From Phlebiopsis flavidoalba (taxonomy: Eukaryota > Basidiomycota > Agaricomycetes > Polyporales > Phanerochaetaceae): DNA of 64,000 nucleotides. Below are positions 49,437 through 61,005 of this stretch, one piece after another. Positions within the stretch are counted from its first letter, which is position 1; the number at the start of each line of letters is the position of its first letter. A program made the translations under genes and the position numbers. The DNA lies in NCBI GenBank assembly GCA_035772785.1, contig JAOCPU010000001.1:2294001-2358000 (forward strand), given 5' to 3'. The notes under the pieces are model-generated. The model was not told the DNA's origin, searched no databases, and worked only from the letters and a program-made list of their open reading frames with translations.

Positions 49437-51977
49437 TTCCCCATTCCCATAAGTTACGATACAATGCTATTGAGACCGCAATGCGTTCCGTCAAATTTAC
49501 TCCAGGTCGACTCCGTCTCTCGGCCCTTTGAGCGCGAGCGCAGACCCGGATCGAGAAGATACACTGGGAGAACGAAGCGTTTAGTAGCGTCGAATGGCAC
49601 GGGATAGCTCTGGTCAAACCGGTCTCTATGAAATCAAGTTCATAAGTGAACGGAGAACCCAACGGACCTTAGTAGCCCTGAGGTGTTCCGGTGTATGCCG
49701 GCAGTTGGCTAGCTGAATCTGCGCCCCATTCGCGTCGATTCGCGTCTACCTTTCTACGATGTCGACGTGTGTTGCAAGGATGTTTAGGTCCATCGCGATA
49801 ATCACAACATCGATCTATTCGCAAAGTAGCGACCTGTTGACAATTCTCATACCAAAGCCGAACCGCGCGATATCCATGGGATTCGGTAAGCCCATTTGCA
49901 TCGACCCCCGTTTTCCATCCGCGGGGTAGATAGCGATGTAGGATCAAAGACGTCAGGCTTGGATACTGGTGCTTCATTGTGGAGGTATGGTCCTTCGAAG
50001 GCATGAGCGATATCATACTCAGTGACGTCTTCGGTATCATTTCACTGACCAAACATTGCCCTTAACACGATACATCCCGCTGGTAGATGATATCCATTGT
50101 ATACGTCATCTTTCTCTGAGTCTCATGGGGCAGGGCTGTGCGCGCGGAAAAGACCAGTAATTAGTTTTTCTGGGATAGACACAGCCTTTTGTTCTAGCAG
50201 CGTACCCCAGAGTGAGTCACGGTGTTGCGCCACCTAAATTTGAACAGTTAGTGGAATTGCGTGCCGGACTTGAGGGTTGTGAATTTCCCGTAACGTTTCC
50301 CTGAGAACAGCAGTGACATATGGAAGATTATCGCGGTCTTCATATGTCGGCAGAGACGGCCAAGTCCGGCTCGCGCCTACAATACTACGCGCTCACAGTC
50401 CAGCGTTTGCAGACTTTTGCACGTCGGGATACCAAGGAGTGTGCGCGCGTGGGCCAATATGAAGGATTGGATCCCCCTCGATGAGACGGTCTACATAGCA
50501 GGCACAAAGTCTTCGAGCAGAGTTGACAATAAGCTCGTGCGGCCAAATGGGCGCAAAGGAACAACTCTTACAGTATCTGCACCCGCTACGCATGAGCGAC
50601 CTTTGGTAACGCATTTTCCAGTGAATGCCCCCTAACGTAGCATGCTCATACCTAAGTAAGCTGTCCCCCTGTGATATGTTGTATGATCTCTCTTTATCGT
50701 CGTGAGTTATCTTCCGTTTGGATTTAGGGTTTGACAAGAGTGGATGTCAGAATTGAACCCCTGTCTAGACGCCGCTCCGGTTGCCTAAGGAGCAATTGTT
50801 TATAAGAGCAGGAAGTTATCATTCTTGATATGACTTGCCATTTTATTCTTGACGAAGTCAAACGGTTTCTCGTACATCGCGACGGCGTCCTTTTTCCACT
50901 CAGCTGCATCTCGTTTGAACTGGGGCACGGCGGGAAACCTTCAGGAATATACTGCACTTGGGTTGGATGTTAATATCAAGTAAAATTGACAGCTGGCGGA
51001 AATGACTGCATACGTACGGTATGGTACATAGTCAACTATCAGTTTGTAGATTAGTAAAAGACAACGGCCATATTTGAAGTCAAAGTAGAAACATACCAGC
51101 CCGTGTACCGATGTTGCCAACTGCAGCTATTGTCTTGAGCGCTCTCTCGGTACCAAATTGACCCAAGGATCGTTTTCTGGCTGTATATCAAGTCCATAAG
51201 CAATTCCAAGGATGAGCGAACCAGCCATCCTAGCAGAACACGCGTGAGCGTCAACTTGTGTTAGCGATCCCAAAGGTGTGTTGAGCTTACGTTCGGACAT
51301 GGTTCATGAAGTCGTCAGGCTTGCTGATCAGAGATTATGAGAAGCTTCTTTGCTTCCTTCGACGACCGTGGCCGATACTCAATGACGGCATTAGGGTAGA
51401 ATGCTTGGTGAAAATACCGTCTATGATCTCGCCAGTTGTCTCCGTAGGGCATGAATCCGAAATTTCTTTCCCATCCCGCCCTGGAACGAAGTCAGTTACA
51501 AAAAATAGCTTGAATGATAGATACAACATACAGCTTGAGCAGCATGATTTGATCGACTCTACACATGTTCGTCACTACGAGCTTCAGCCTTAAGGAACAG
51601 TCGAAATTCCCACCTGTCGGAATATATATTTGAGCGTTTTTCGAGAAGATCTTGCACAACTTTCACTGAGTTCAACACACAACATCTGTCTGAAAGATAC
51701 GAAAGTAAATAATGTCTGAATCTGTTGTGACATGTCCGAGGCGTCGTCAGGACAAAGGGCTCGGAAGGGCAGGGTATAAACATACCAAATTCGCGACTCC
51801 ATCTCTCATAGGTTTCCCATCTCTCGAACTCCTTGGGAATATCCCATGGCGCTTCCAACTATAGATGGTCGTGCCGCGAGGTCCCGGGGGAAGAAGACGA
51901 TATTGTAATTGGCGTTTTTGCACGTACTTTGACCACTATGAACAGGATGACCACAACAATATTATGCTCGCGAGCAT
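49437..51977 (-). CDS. Cytochrome P450 monooxygenase (P450-4), damaged or error-rich
   Basis: The start at 51977 opens MLASIILL, a hydrophobic anchor (VVVILFIVVKV in the adjacent frame), then KRQLQYRLLPPGPRG (about 51880-51925). Next are APWDIPKEFERWETYERWSR with EFG (about 51785-51850) and SVKVVQDLLEKRSNIYSDRW (about 51615-51675). The K-helix reads ...NLPYVTAVLRETLRE (about 50290-50330), so ExxR is intact. The ETLR exon is followed by YLP-type text and FGFGMRI (about 49835-49860), where the haem loop should be. After FGFGMRI the expected Cys-Pro-Gly is not readable: VNRS in one frame, TGRYFANRSM in another. The C-terminus is poorly resolved; 49437 is an estimate. A TATA-like GATAAATAAG on the minus strand near 52057-52068 lies about 85 bases before the start. 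Confidence 0.6.
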
Positions 51978-52492
51978 GCTTAAGACGTCCGAATGTGAGA
52001 TGAGAGTTAGTAGCGTGTTCGTTCTGGATTGGGGCACACACTCGTGAGCCGGCAATTCTTATTTATCCATGCACTGCTGCATAACAAACGCTGCACCCGA
52101 TCTAGCGTCCATCAGAAAAAGCGCTTGCAAGGCTTGGAACGCAATGTGTGATCACGGTTGTGCGAGTGGATACAGTTGCGTATTACATGTGAATTCGTGA
52201 AGCAATACGCTACAGCGACTCTCACACGCGGGACATCCGGCACTACTAAAACATCAGCAAGAAGGACTCGGTGGGACCCAAATGAACCCCCAGAATTAAA
52301 TGCTCACGACAGAGACGCCAATTGACCAGCAGAAGCACTTTCCTACCATCGGGGGACATGAGAAAACGATGCAAAACGTTTTTGTTATTAGCTCAACGTC
52401 ATGTAGTGGGAGATCAAATCGTGGCCAAACATGGTTTCAAGACTGAAAGTGAAGGTAACAACAGGCATCTAGTCTGATTCTTCCGCACTAGT
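51978..52492. other. Intergenic between P450-4 and P450-5
   Basis: Contains the TATA-like GATAAATAAG (minus, about 52057-52068) expected for P450-4. No gene text otherwise. Confidence 0.4.
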
Positions 52493-54886
52493 TTAAGATC
52501 CTGTATCAATGCAACTAATATCCTGCAGAACGAGGTGTGATAGAAGCTTTTGAATGGTACTAACGTGGTTGGGGGTAGCTTTTAACGATAAATCAGCAGT
52601 TTGACTCTTGAGCGTTCTTAAGCAACCAAAATGAAGAGGGCCACTCACCCTAATCATTACCAGGGGTATATTCGACAGAAGGAACCAAAGCATTGCCACA
52701 CATCGTCTGTTGACGTTTTTTAATATCGAAAGTTGAGAGGATACCCTTGGGCGATTGTAATCCACATGGAATCGAAGGCGAAGTGGCGGCCTGGGCAGAT
52801 CCGTCGCCCAAAGCCGAATGCTGCTTCCGATGGATCAGGAGCATCTTTGTTCAATCTTCCATCTGCGGTAAGATAGCGAGCTGGGTGGAAACTTTCCGGA
52901 CTGGGATAGGTTTCTTTCGTCATGTTAGATTGTCCCTGGCATCAATCTGATGAGCACTGTATATGGGAATGTCGGGCCAATTACATAACCACATACACAC
53001 ACGTTTCCCACAACAAGCGACCCCGCCGCAGGCAGGTGGTAACCCCTGTATTCATCAAGTCTACCATCAGTTTGTGTGTAGGGGGCAGCTATCGGCCTAT
53101 ATGAGCAAGGCATACACCTCCCGGGTCAATGACAGCTTACCCAGAGGCGTGACATTTTGCCATCTATGCGGCACATTGTCATTTATAGCGGGGCTCTGAA
53201 GGTGAACTTTGTTTCACAGTGCTCACCTCAGGGCCAATCCCTGTACTACTGGGGCAGTAAGTATAGCGGGGAAGCAAGTCCGCCGGTCACCTCGAACGAA
53301 GTAAGGCAGGTTGGTTGCTGCCGCACAATTATGGTCGAGTTCCGCTTGTGCGGTCTCGCTTTACCTCGGGATTTAGTACCATAGCAAGAATGATGTCCCG
53401 AGAGAGGAGGACGGTCTAAAAAAGATGGCGGCAATGGTTTTAGACCACAAAACAAGGGGAGAAGATAAAATGACATACTGTATCCGGCTCCACTCTACTG
53501 GCTTGTCAGAACATGACATGACCCGGTCGAAGAGCAAATCACACTCACCTATATAATGCACTGCTCCGGTTGCAACACCGCGTATGACGTCTTCGTCATG
53601 CTCATTATTTTGACTTGGGTCAAGTCTGCTTAGGAACGAGCTCAGAATGGAAGGCTTAGCAGTTCCGTTGGCCTCAAGTAAAGAACAGTGAGTATGTTTG
53701 AGGGACCTCCTGGGAGTGCATCACTCACTATCGCTTGCTTTACAAATCGAAATGGTCTGTCACGCATTCCAAATACCGACTGGCTTCCAAGCCAACGCTT
53801 CCCGCTTGGATTGGGTCCCATTGGATCCAGGTCGGAATGTATTGGACTAGAAAAGGGCGTGAGAGTACTACTCGAGTGTATGCAACAGTACTACTCACGC
53901 AAAGGAATATAGTCGACTGTCCATGTACAAACATAAAGACACGTACATGTAGAGCTAATATGAAAGACACACCTAATATATTCCTACGTTACCTACGGCC
54001 GCCATTGACTTCAGTGCTGTTTCTGCAAGTTGCACGAAAGGGTCATGTTTCATTTTTGTACATCAATGCCGTACGTGATGCCTAGAATGAGAGCTCCTGT
54101 CATACTAGTACGCAGGCCCTAGTACTCAGAGAAATGATGAGGCGCATAAGAACGCGAAAATGCTCACGTGCGTATGTGAACCATAAAATCATCAGGCTTC
54201 TCTAGCAAAGCGCCACCCCCCCCGAGTCCAAACCTTTCGCCTCCGTTGCCATCCGAGAGTGGTATTGTGGGATAATATTAGGGTAAAAATGTTGATGATG
54301 AAAAACCTTGCGACGTTCTCTCCAGTCTTTGTTATATCCCCATGAACGCAAAACTCCCCCCCAGCCAACACTGACCTAGTATTGAGCAGTGGTATGTGAA
54401 TGGGCGTGGTAAGAGAGTCGAGACTCACAGGTCCAGTAACATGGTCATGTGTTCCCTGCAAACGGACGTCAAGGCAATGATTAGTATGATTAGGCGCGAA
54501 CTAACCTGTCGGAGTATATATTTTGACCGTTTTCTCTAGGAGATCACGCACAGCTGTCTGCCCGAGTTCAATATAATGATGTTGGTCCGGGAGAATGCGC
54601 AAGCGTATTATATCTGATTCTATCGGCCAGATGATGTAGTTAGCTTGTTGCAAAAATGCTGGTTGATTCACGTACCATATTTTTTGCTCCATTGCTGGTA
54701 CGTTTTTCCACTCGAACTCCTTAGGGATGTCTTGTATATTTCCTAATATCGGGACACCTCTGGGCCCGGGGGGATATATATATGCGCCTCCTGTACTCCT
54801 TTAAATGGGGTATGAATATGAGAAAAACGGCTGATGCTCAGTAACACAAGGACATCCGCAGCATCGGAACCAGAGAGGAGTGGCAT
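52493..54886 (-). CDS. Cytochrome P450 monooxygenase (P450-5)
   Basis: The start at 54886 gives MPLLSGSDAADVLVLLSISR, then the hinge IPPGPRGVPI (about 54750-54785) and LGNIQDIPKEFEWKNVPAME. QTAVRDLLEKTVKIYTPTG (about 54501-54555) follows. The middle (53150-54460) is hard to read, with exons separated by many short introns and frame breaks. The PERF/haem region is excellent: a single frame from 52923 reads TYPSPESFHPARYLTADGRL, then DPSEAA, and the haem loop FGFGRRICPG at 52789-52818, followed by RHFAFDSMWITIAQG. The C-terminus after a last intron reads HFGCLRTLKSQTADLSLKAT and stops at 52493. I did not find an intact ExxR by eye (expected near 53150-53320), so inactivity is possible. Confidence 0.7.
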
Positions 54887-55539
54887 CGTGGAATGTCGCC
54901 CCAGGTGTCAAGGCGGGGGAAAATGAGCTTGTTTTCAGATTTTGACACAGCCATTTAACTATCCATGAAGAGGGTTTTCACGTGAATCCAGCCCATCTCA
55001 GAAGAGAATTCGTGAGCCCGAATGTGGGCCGCCTCTCACGGTGACATTGGGGTGAGATAGCCCGCATGTCAGATCCTGGGAGATTTGTATGAAACAGTCG
55101 ACAGTCATAAATGAGGGGAGTTAATTCGATGATATCAGGGGTAAAAATTCACTCACCTGATGGTCTGCACTTGGACTAGCGTGAGACAAGTCTACTGCAG
55201 GTTAATGCGATTGCCCATCGTAGGTAAAAGACTAGCTTGAGTGCATCCGCGTGGACGCCACGATTGCATTACGACGTTCGAGGCCCCCGAGACCTGGAGT
55301 CATTGTCTCGTTGAAGCAAATATGCCTTGAAACTCGAAGCGGCATGGTGATACAACTCTAGACTTAGCATTGTGTGACCGCAGGTCATGGTAAACTGATC
55401 AGCTGAGGAGTCACCGCGAGACGGGCAAAGGTGTTCGGGAATTGCCTGCATGAACCATTACGTAATGCACTCAAAGAGATTCCATGCCAAACTCTGATGT
55501 TCATTTCAACGACACTCTTCTACTTGACTGTAACGAATT
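54887..55539. other. Intergenic upstream of P450-5
   Basis: No coding text recognised. Ends at the left boundary of the repeat shared with 63470-64000. Confidence 0.4.
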
Positions 55540-55930
55540 ATGAAACTGCGCACGTCCCGATCACAAAAAACGCATGTTGGTTTTCCTCGCCAGGGGTCTG
55601 CGAAGGCTCCTCCGACGAGTACTTATCCCGAGGACCAACGGAAAGGTCCTGCGCCAGGAGAACTACACCTAAGCCCAAAGGGATTCGGTGTGGTACCTCC
55701 CTCCCTCGGGATGGTGCCACTAGTACGAGCGTTGCCTGCACATCAAAGACGTTAGAGTCACTCGGCACTCAGTGAACACGATACTCCACCGCACTCGCCC
55801 GGCGGCACCGCTGACCCGGTGAAGGGAGGGCCTTTCCCAACCCGGGCCCGCTAGAGAACCTAAGTCGGGTCTCTAGGGGGTCGGTGCGTGTGCAGTGGGG
55901 GTTTGGTTGGCCAGTCTAAGCAGGTAAAAG
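55540..55930. repeat. Dispersed repeat, copy A (pair with 63470-64000)
   Basis: This stretch matches the right end of the window in the same order and orientation: GCATGTTGGTTTTC near 55570 and 63499, GTGCGAGCGTTGCCT-type text near 55723 and 63665, a block around GGCGGCACCGCTGACCCGGTG (similar to GCTGACGCCGGCGAAGG near 63778), and the final GGTCTGGTCGGCCAGTC-like run near 55900 and 63980. In one frame (minus strand) both copies read similar peptide text, so the unit may come from a former coding or transposon sequence. Copy A is shorter and has more gaps. Confidence 0.6.
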
Positions 55931-57517
55931 AAAGGCTGTCAGTGCAGGGGTGTCCACCCGAGCCCAACCCAGGGGTCTCGGAGTATTATATGGGTATGCC
56001 TCAAGCACTTGTTTTTTTTGTTTTGTGTAATTTTGCTTTTAACGCATGAAGGAAAACGAACTGAAAGATCAAAGTCGGGAAGCACAAGTACTCGTCCCCA
56101 AGAGCCTCAAAGACATCTAGCAGGTGGTCGCACACACCACCGCCGTCAGCCTTCGGCGCCCCGAATGGCGATGCCCCGGTAGCTCACCGTCGCGAAGCCC
56201 CCTTGCTACCCAGCTAGTGGTCACGCCACACACCACCAGCCAAGATGCCAGAGACCCTCACGACAGCCTCGCCCACCCCCCGCGCCCGCATGAAAGCAGA
56301 GATAAAAAGTTGGAAGGCGCAAGATTTGCTACTGAGAACCGCGAAGAAGGACATACTCCGGCAGACGGTCGCGCACACCGCCGCCTTCAGCATCGAAATC
56401 CGCAACAGCAAGCCGTGCAGCGGCTCGGCATCGTGAAAGTCACTCAAGCCTCAGTCAGTAGCTGCGCACGCTACCGACCAAGACCCCAGCAACCCACACG
56501 ACACCTCACCGGCCTCCCGCGCCCGCGCAAGAATCCACAAACTTAAAAGAAAACCATCAGCACGCACACCTCGAGCCCAAGTGCACGTGTAAGGGTCCAT
56601 CCTGCGACGCAACCCGGTTTGTCCCCACGGCGCTGGCAGATGAACGGGAACTCGACGTTCTCGTCAACAATCCAGTCCGAGGGGAGAGGCCCGACGTGTG
56701 CAGGTGGCTGACCGAGTGGTAGACGAGCTCGGGCTTGCGCTGGGCCTCCGCGAGCGAGATCAGGCCCGCGAGGTCTCCTGCAACTGCGTGCACTTTGGGA
56801 GTAGGACGGGGGCATCGGTGGCCTTCTTCGACCCGCGAAGAGTGCGAACGCGAACGGTATATGGTGAAGCGAGGCATTGTGGTATGGGGTATGTGTTGGG
56901 GGGTGTGGGATGGGGGTATGTGCGTGCGGGTAGTTGCTCGTGGTATGCGTGCAGGATGGACTGGACGGAAATCGAAAGACGCTCCTTTGAATACCTTAAG
57001 GCCTGACCAGCAGTCGATCGCGGCTGGATGGTCAGCCTCCTTCGCGGAGCGCATGCGATGACCACGATCGACAAAGGTGAGCTTCTGCCGGACCGCACGA
57101 CGCCCGACCCAAAGAATTGGAGGATTCATCGGAGGAAAAAATCCGTTGCAGACCACTCAGGTCGTCGGGAATAGGCGATGCCCCTCAAGTTCCTAGCTCA
57201 AACCCTGTGGGTGTATTCTTGAATTCTCGCAAGAATACCTGTCTTCGGGCCTATCGCTATGCTCGACGATACCACTTCATTGCGCTAGCGATGCCCAGGA
57301 TTGTAGTTTGTGTGAATGATAAAATAACATCGCACGAACAATGTAGCGCATAGGGTGAGAAAGCGAGCCACGAACGTAACGCAACACAACCAGATGGGGG
57401 GAGGAGGAGATCAGTAACTATACACACCTTGCATGAGTGTACAGTTGCGGGTAGTCATGTGGAGTACGAGTTGTTAACATTTGAGATGATAACCGTTTCT
57501 GTCAGACCTGAACTCGT
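55931..57517. other. Repeat-derived or low-complexity region, no firm gene
   Basis: GC-rich Pro/Arg/His-coding frames occur on both strands, which is typical of biased composition rather than real proteins. It contains the imperfect tandem repeat at 56115-56540. A minus-strand frame at 56557-57156 (LISLAEAQRKPELVYHSVSH near 56700-56765) is the best protein-like candidate but matches nothing I know. Confidence 0.3.
56115..56540. repeat. Imperfect tandem repeat, two units of about 220 bases
   Basis: Two consecutive units share the pattern GGTCGC(A/G)CACACC(A/G)CCGCC at the left (56124 and 56368), a middle CCAGCCAAGATGCCAGAGACCC / CGACCAAGACCCCAGCAACCC, and CCCGCGCCCGCATG / CCCGCGCCCGCGCAAG at the right. 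In one plus frame each begins VAHT and continues towards DP-HD text. The units are diverged and slightly different in length. Confidence 0.45.
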
Positions 57518-59867
57518 TTACGCAGGCACTTGAATGAGGGCATTCGCAGTCGCCGAACGAGGCTTGAAGCATGCTTTGAATGGAACAGGCAAGCTGCAGC
57601 AGATATAAATAATGTGAAAGTCTCATGTAAAGTAGAATCACCTAGCTAAGCCAGTTGTATAGCCCCGGGGTGGCTCTATAACATTCCCGGCGTCGCGTCT
57701 ACGGCCTTTTCAATGTTAAAGACGGCGAGAATTTGAGCGACCACAAGCCAAACTTGGTAGATGGCGAAATATTGTCCCGGACACAGTCTTCTTCCAAACC
57801 CGAAGGCGACGTCGGTCGGATCTGGAGCACTGCTGTTTGACGTTTTCCGTCAGGATGCAGATAGCGAGTCGGATCGAAAACGGTCGGATTCGGATAGGTC
57901 TCTTCATCGTGCAGCATTGCCCTGATTTCGGACGAAATTAGTCTGCAAAAAACCGCCCGCACCCGAACGAGTAGGTGACCGACCACCATGCATTCCCCAC
58001 GACGATGGAGCCGGCCGGAAGGTGGTACCCTTGGTACTCGTCATCGACCATGATGAGGCGGTTGTGCGATACCTGTGATACGGCAAGATTGGTGAAATAG
58101 TGAGATGCATTTCAACGTTACTCTTACCGAGAGGTACGAAGGGATGCCATCTGGATATCGTCAGCCCAGAGAAAGCGCTTGATAGAGCAGATTGCCTCAC
58201 CTAAAACATTCTTTCATGACCGCAGTCAGGTAAGGCAACTCCTCCTGGTCCACCATGCTCTGGCAAAACGAGTGGAGCCGACGACTCGGTCGATCTCGAT
58301 CCTTGCTTGCTCTCGCTTGGCTTGCGCTGCTTTTTTGAACCTCAGGGTGTACGACCATGGCGCGCACAAAGCACACTAGTGCGGAGCTAACCTATAGGGC
58401 AATAAGTATCCTGCTGTGTGGGAGTTGACCTTCATTGAATAAACTCGCCGTATCCGCCCCGCCTGGACAGAATTCAATGTCATGATAAAAAGCGCGCAAT
58501 GAAAGAGCTCCTGACCAATGTATGCATTTCCTGATATGTTACGTATCAGCATATCTCTGCTTTGGTGTCAATAGTCTGTCTCGTCGAGATCTGCTAGCAG
58601 AGACGAAGCAATGGACGGCCTCGTGGATCCTCCTGCCTAGAAAATAATCGACATTTCCAACGCAAATGTATCAGGTTGAATATATGACTTACGATACTTC
58701 CTTGACATAGTTGAACGGCCTCGTGAACATAGCCTCGACGGACTTCCGCCATTTAGCAGCGTCGCGTTTAAACTTGGCACCGGGAGCCCACTTCGGCAAA
58801 TATTGCACTGCGGCTGAGGTCATTGAAAACTCATCAAGGTGTGAAAACTGACGTACACAACGGGAAATAATTGACTGTTTTGGTGGGCATTGTTAGCAAT
58901 AAACCATCCCCTCAAAGAGTAGAAAGACTTCTTGCCTGCATACGAGCCCGCATTGGCGGTAACAATTATTGAGTGCAAGGCTTCTTCCATGACTTCACTG
59001 TAGGAGCCATGCGTCCATTCCGTGTCGATTACCAAACAGCCTAGTTTATGTCCAACCATTAACCCTCTCCGTAGCTATATGAGATAAAATATCAGTCCCT
59101 CGGGTGTAAATTTCTTGAAGAGGATATACGGACGCGACGCGCCAAGATGGTTGCTGAACTCCTCGGACTGGTTTGACAGCCACGATTCCGATGGAGCAGA
59201 CCGTTGGCAATGGGGCCATGGACGCTTCTCGATACCCCGCGACAACACCGCCAGGGTAAAATCGCTTGCTGGTGGAAGAGTCGTCTATATGTCCTCTTTC
59301 CATTCGTTTTCTCCATAGTGGTATAGAAGCCCGAGGTTGTGTACCCAGCTAATCTGTTGAGCAAATCAGAAAAAAAGTCAGTATTCCCAAGCGACATGCG
59401 ACGCACAGATCTAGGAGCATGACTTGGTTTTTTTTGTGGTCTACAAAGTCGTCAGATCAATCAGTATTCCTAGAGATCGGACGCGCCATTCGCAACATAC
59501 CTGTCAGAGTATATGGGACCTGAACGATGTCTTGTTGAGTAAATCATGGCTATGGCGACATTTCAGCGAGTTGAGGACGATCACTTGGGTTTTTTTTGAA
59601 TAATTTCAAGAGATGATTACTCCGATCCTGGAGGACATTTTCGTCGAGTTTGATCTAGGTGATCATAGAATGAACATACCGTACATCCCGGCCCATTCTC
59701 TGGTATGTGAGCCATTCCCATCTTGCCGGGATGTCTACAAAGGTTCCGACACCTTTATTGGGCAGGCCCCTGGGGCCAGGTGGTAGACGACTTCGCCTTC
59801 TGGGTAGAGCTGAGAATTAAAGCAAGTATGAGAAGAACAATTGCTGTTAGCGTCTGGTATTGCATGC
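57518..59867 (-). CDS. Cytochrome P450 monooxygenase (P450-6), best preserved of the set
   Basis: The start at 59867 gives a clear anchor MQYQTLTAIVLLILALILS, then, after one frame change, RRRSRLPPGPRGLP (about 59765-59805) and DIPARWEWLTYQRMGRD. The K-helix region reads LPYLTAVMKECFR just before a GTGAGG donor (about 58195-58235), so ExxR is intact. The next exon includes YQGYHLPAGSIV-like text (about 58005-58045). PTVFDPTRYLHPDGK follows, then DPTDVAFGFGRRLCPG with the haem loop at 57775-57804, QYFAIYQVWLVVAQILAVFN and IEKAVDA. After a final intron the C-terminus is PVPFKACFKPRSATANALIQ then VPA and a TAA at 57518-57520. All key P450 residues are present. It lies next to an aldo-keto reductase on the same strand, both inside a pair of direct repeats. 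Substrate unknown. Confidence 0.85.
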
Positions 59868-61005
59868 CAGTGCTAGTGGACTTGTGTGTTTTCGCCATTG
59901 CTCATGCAAACATGTCCAGTCACTTAAGTAGAGCAACGGAGTATAGCACGTTTTCGCCGATGCGCGGAAATGCGCCGTTCAGCCAGGGTTTCTGCGCCCA
60001 CGATTTGCGCAGTGTCTTCCCTAGCCTCCGACTTCCGTTGACACTTTCCGTTGCCTGTATCGTGAGGAAGGATCTGCCAGGGGCACCCTGAATGCCCTTA
60101 TGCTTCGGTGCCTAAGCACACATTCACTGTATGAGGCAGAGTTCAGTGTTCCGATCGAGGCATGCCGACCCCTCTAGAGTTTCACAGAGTCGGGACCCCT
60201 GGTATTGTGCTGTGGGAACTCCCGCAGCAGGCGGGAGGCCGCCGCACTGAGGTTCAGCTTCTGGGCTGCAAGCTCGGGAGTGTAGGCGAATCCAGCGCCA
60301 CGGCAGCGTCCTGGCTAAGAGAACGGCAACAAGACAGCTTCTGCATGGTAATCAAGTTAATGGGCAACGGGGCTTAATGACACCTAAATCAGTGGGCAAT
60401 CAATCGTTAATACTGTCAAACATCCTATGGAAACCCTCACCAGGTTCAAGACCGTCGCGGTGGCTATAAGGAGCTCTGTCTTCCGGGCGTCATAATGAAC
60501 GACAGAGCATCCAGTAATTCTAGTCCGGCAAACAGAAAGCTGTAATTTTCTCCGCGGAAGGGACCATCCGAATAGGCCTTTTCCACGCCTATAGTATGGG
60601 CTCGCGCCACAGCTTGGACATACTCAGGAAATAACGGTCACAGCCACCGACATGAACGTCCCTGACGCTTTTGAAGGTTCGAGGAGAAGGGCCACTCAAG
60701 GGGCGTCCAGACTCTTACGGTGTTTCATGCACGAGGCTGTTGACTGTCAATGGCTAGACGCGTACATGAGAGACAAGCGGGGGATGCGATGAAAATCTCG
60801 CTCACATTTCCGGTTGATGAGGCCATCCAGGTATTACCACACACCGCCAAGCCGGACCATTAGGATAGCGATGGCCCGAGTGTGCATTGAATGCGGAGAA
60901 ACAGCCGTTTTAGTCTCTATATTTTGCAACAATGCCGGTAGCCCTCGACATCACATCAGATTGAGCAGTTCGTGTGCTGCTCGCGATAAACGAGCTCGTA
61001 CAATA
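59868..61005. other. Intergenic between P450-6 and aldo-keto reductase
   Basis: No coding text recognised on either strand. A mildly repetitive stretch of short frames only. Should contain the P450-6 promoter and the reductase 3' end. Confidence 0.4.

Noticed and set aside
50730..50800. tRNA-like T-arm (GGTTCAATTC) on the minus strand with a possible stem before it
   Set aside because: No A-box or matching acceptor stem upstream, and the stretch lies within P450-4.
56557..57156. 199-codon minus-strand open frame
   Set aside because: Composition-biased GC-rich text with competing long frames on the plus strand, and no recognisable domain. Kept only as a remark on the region.
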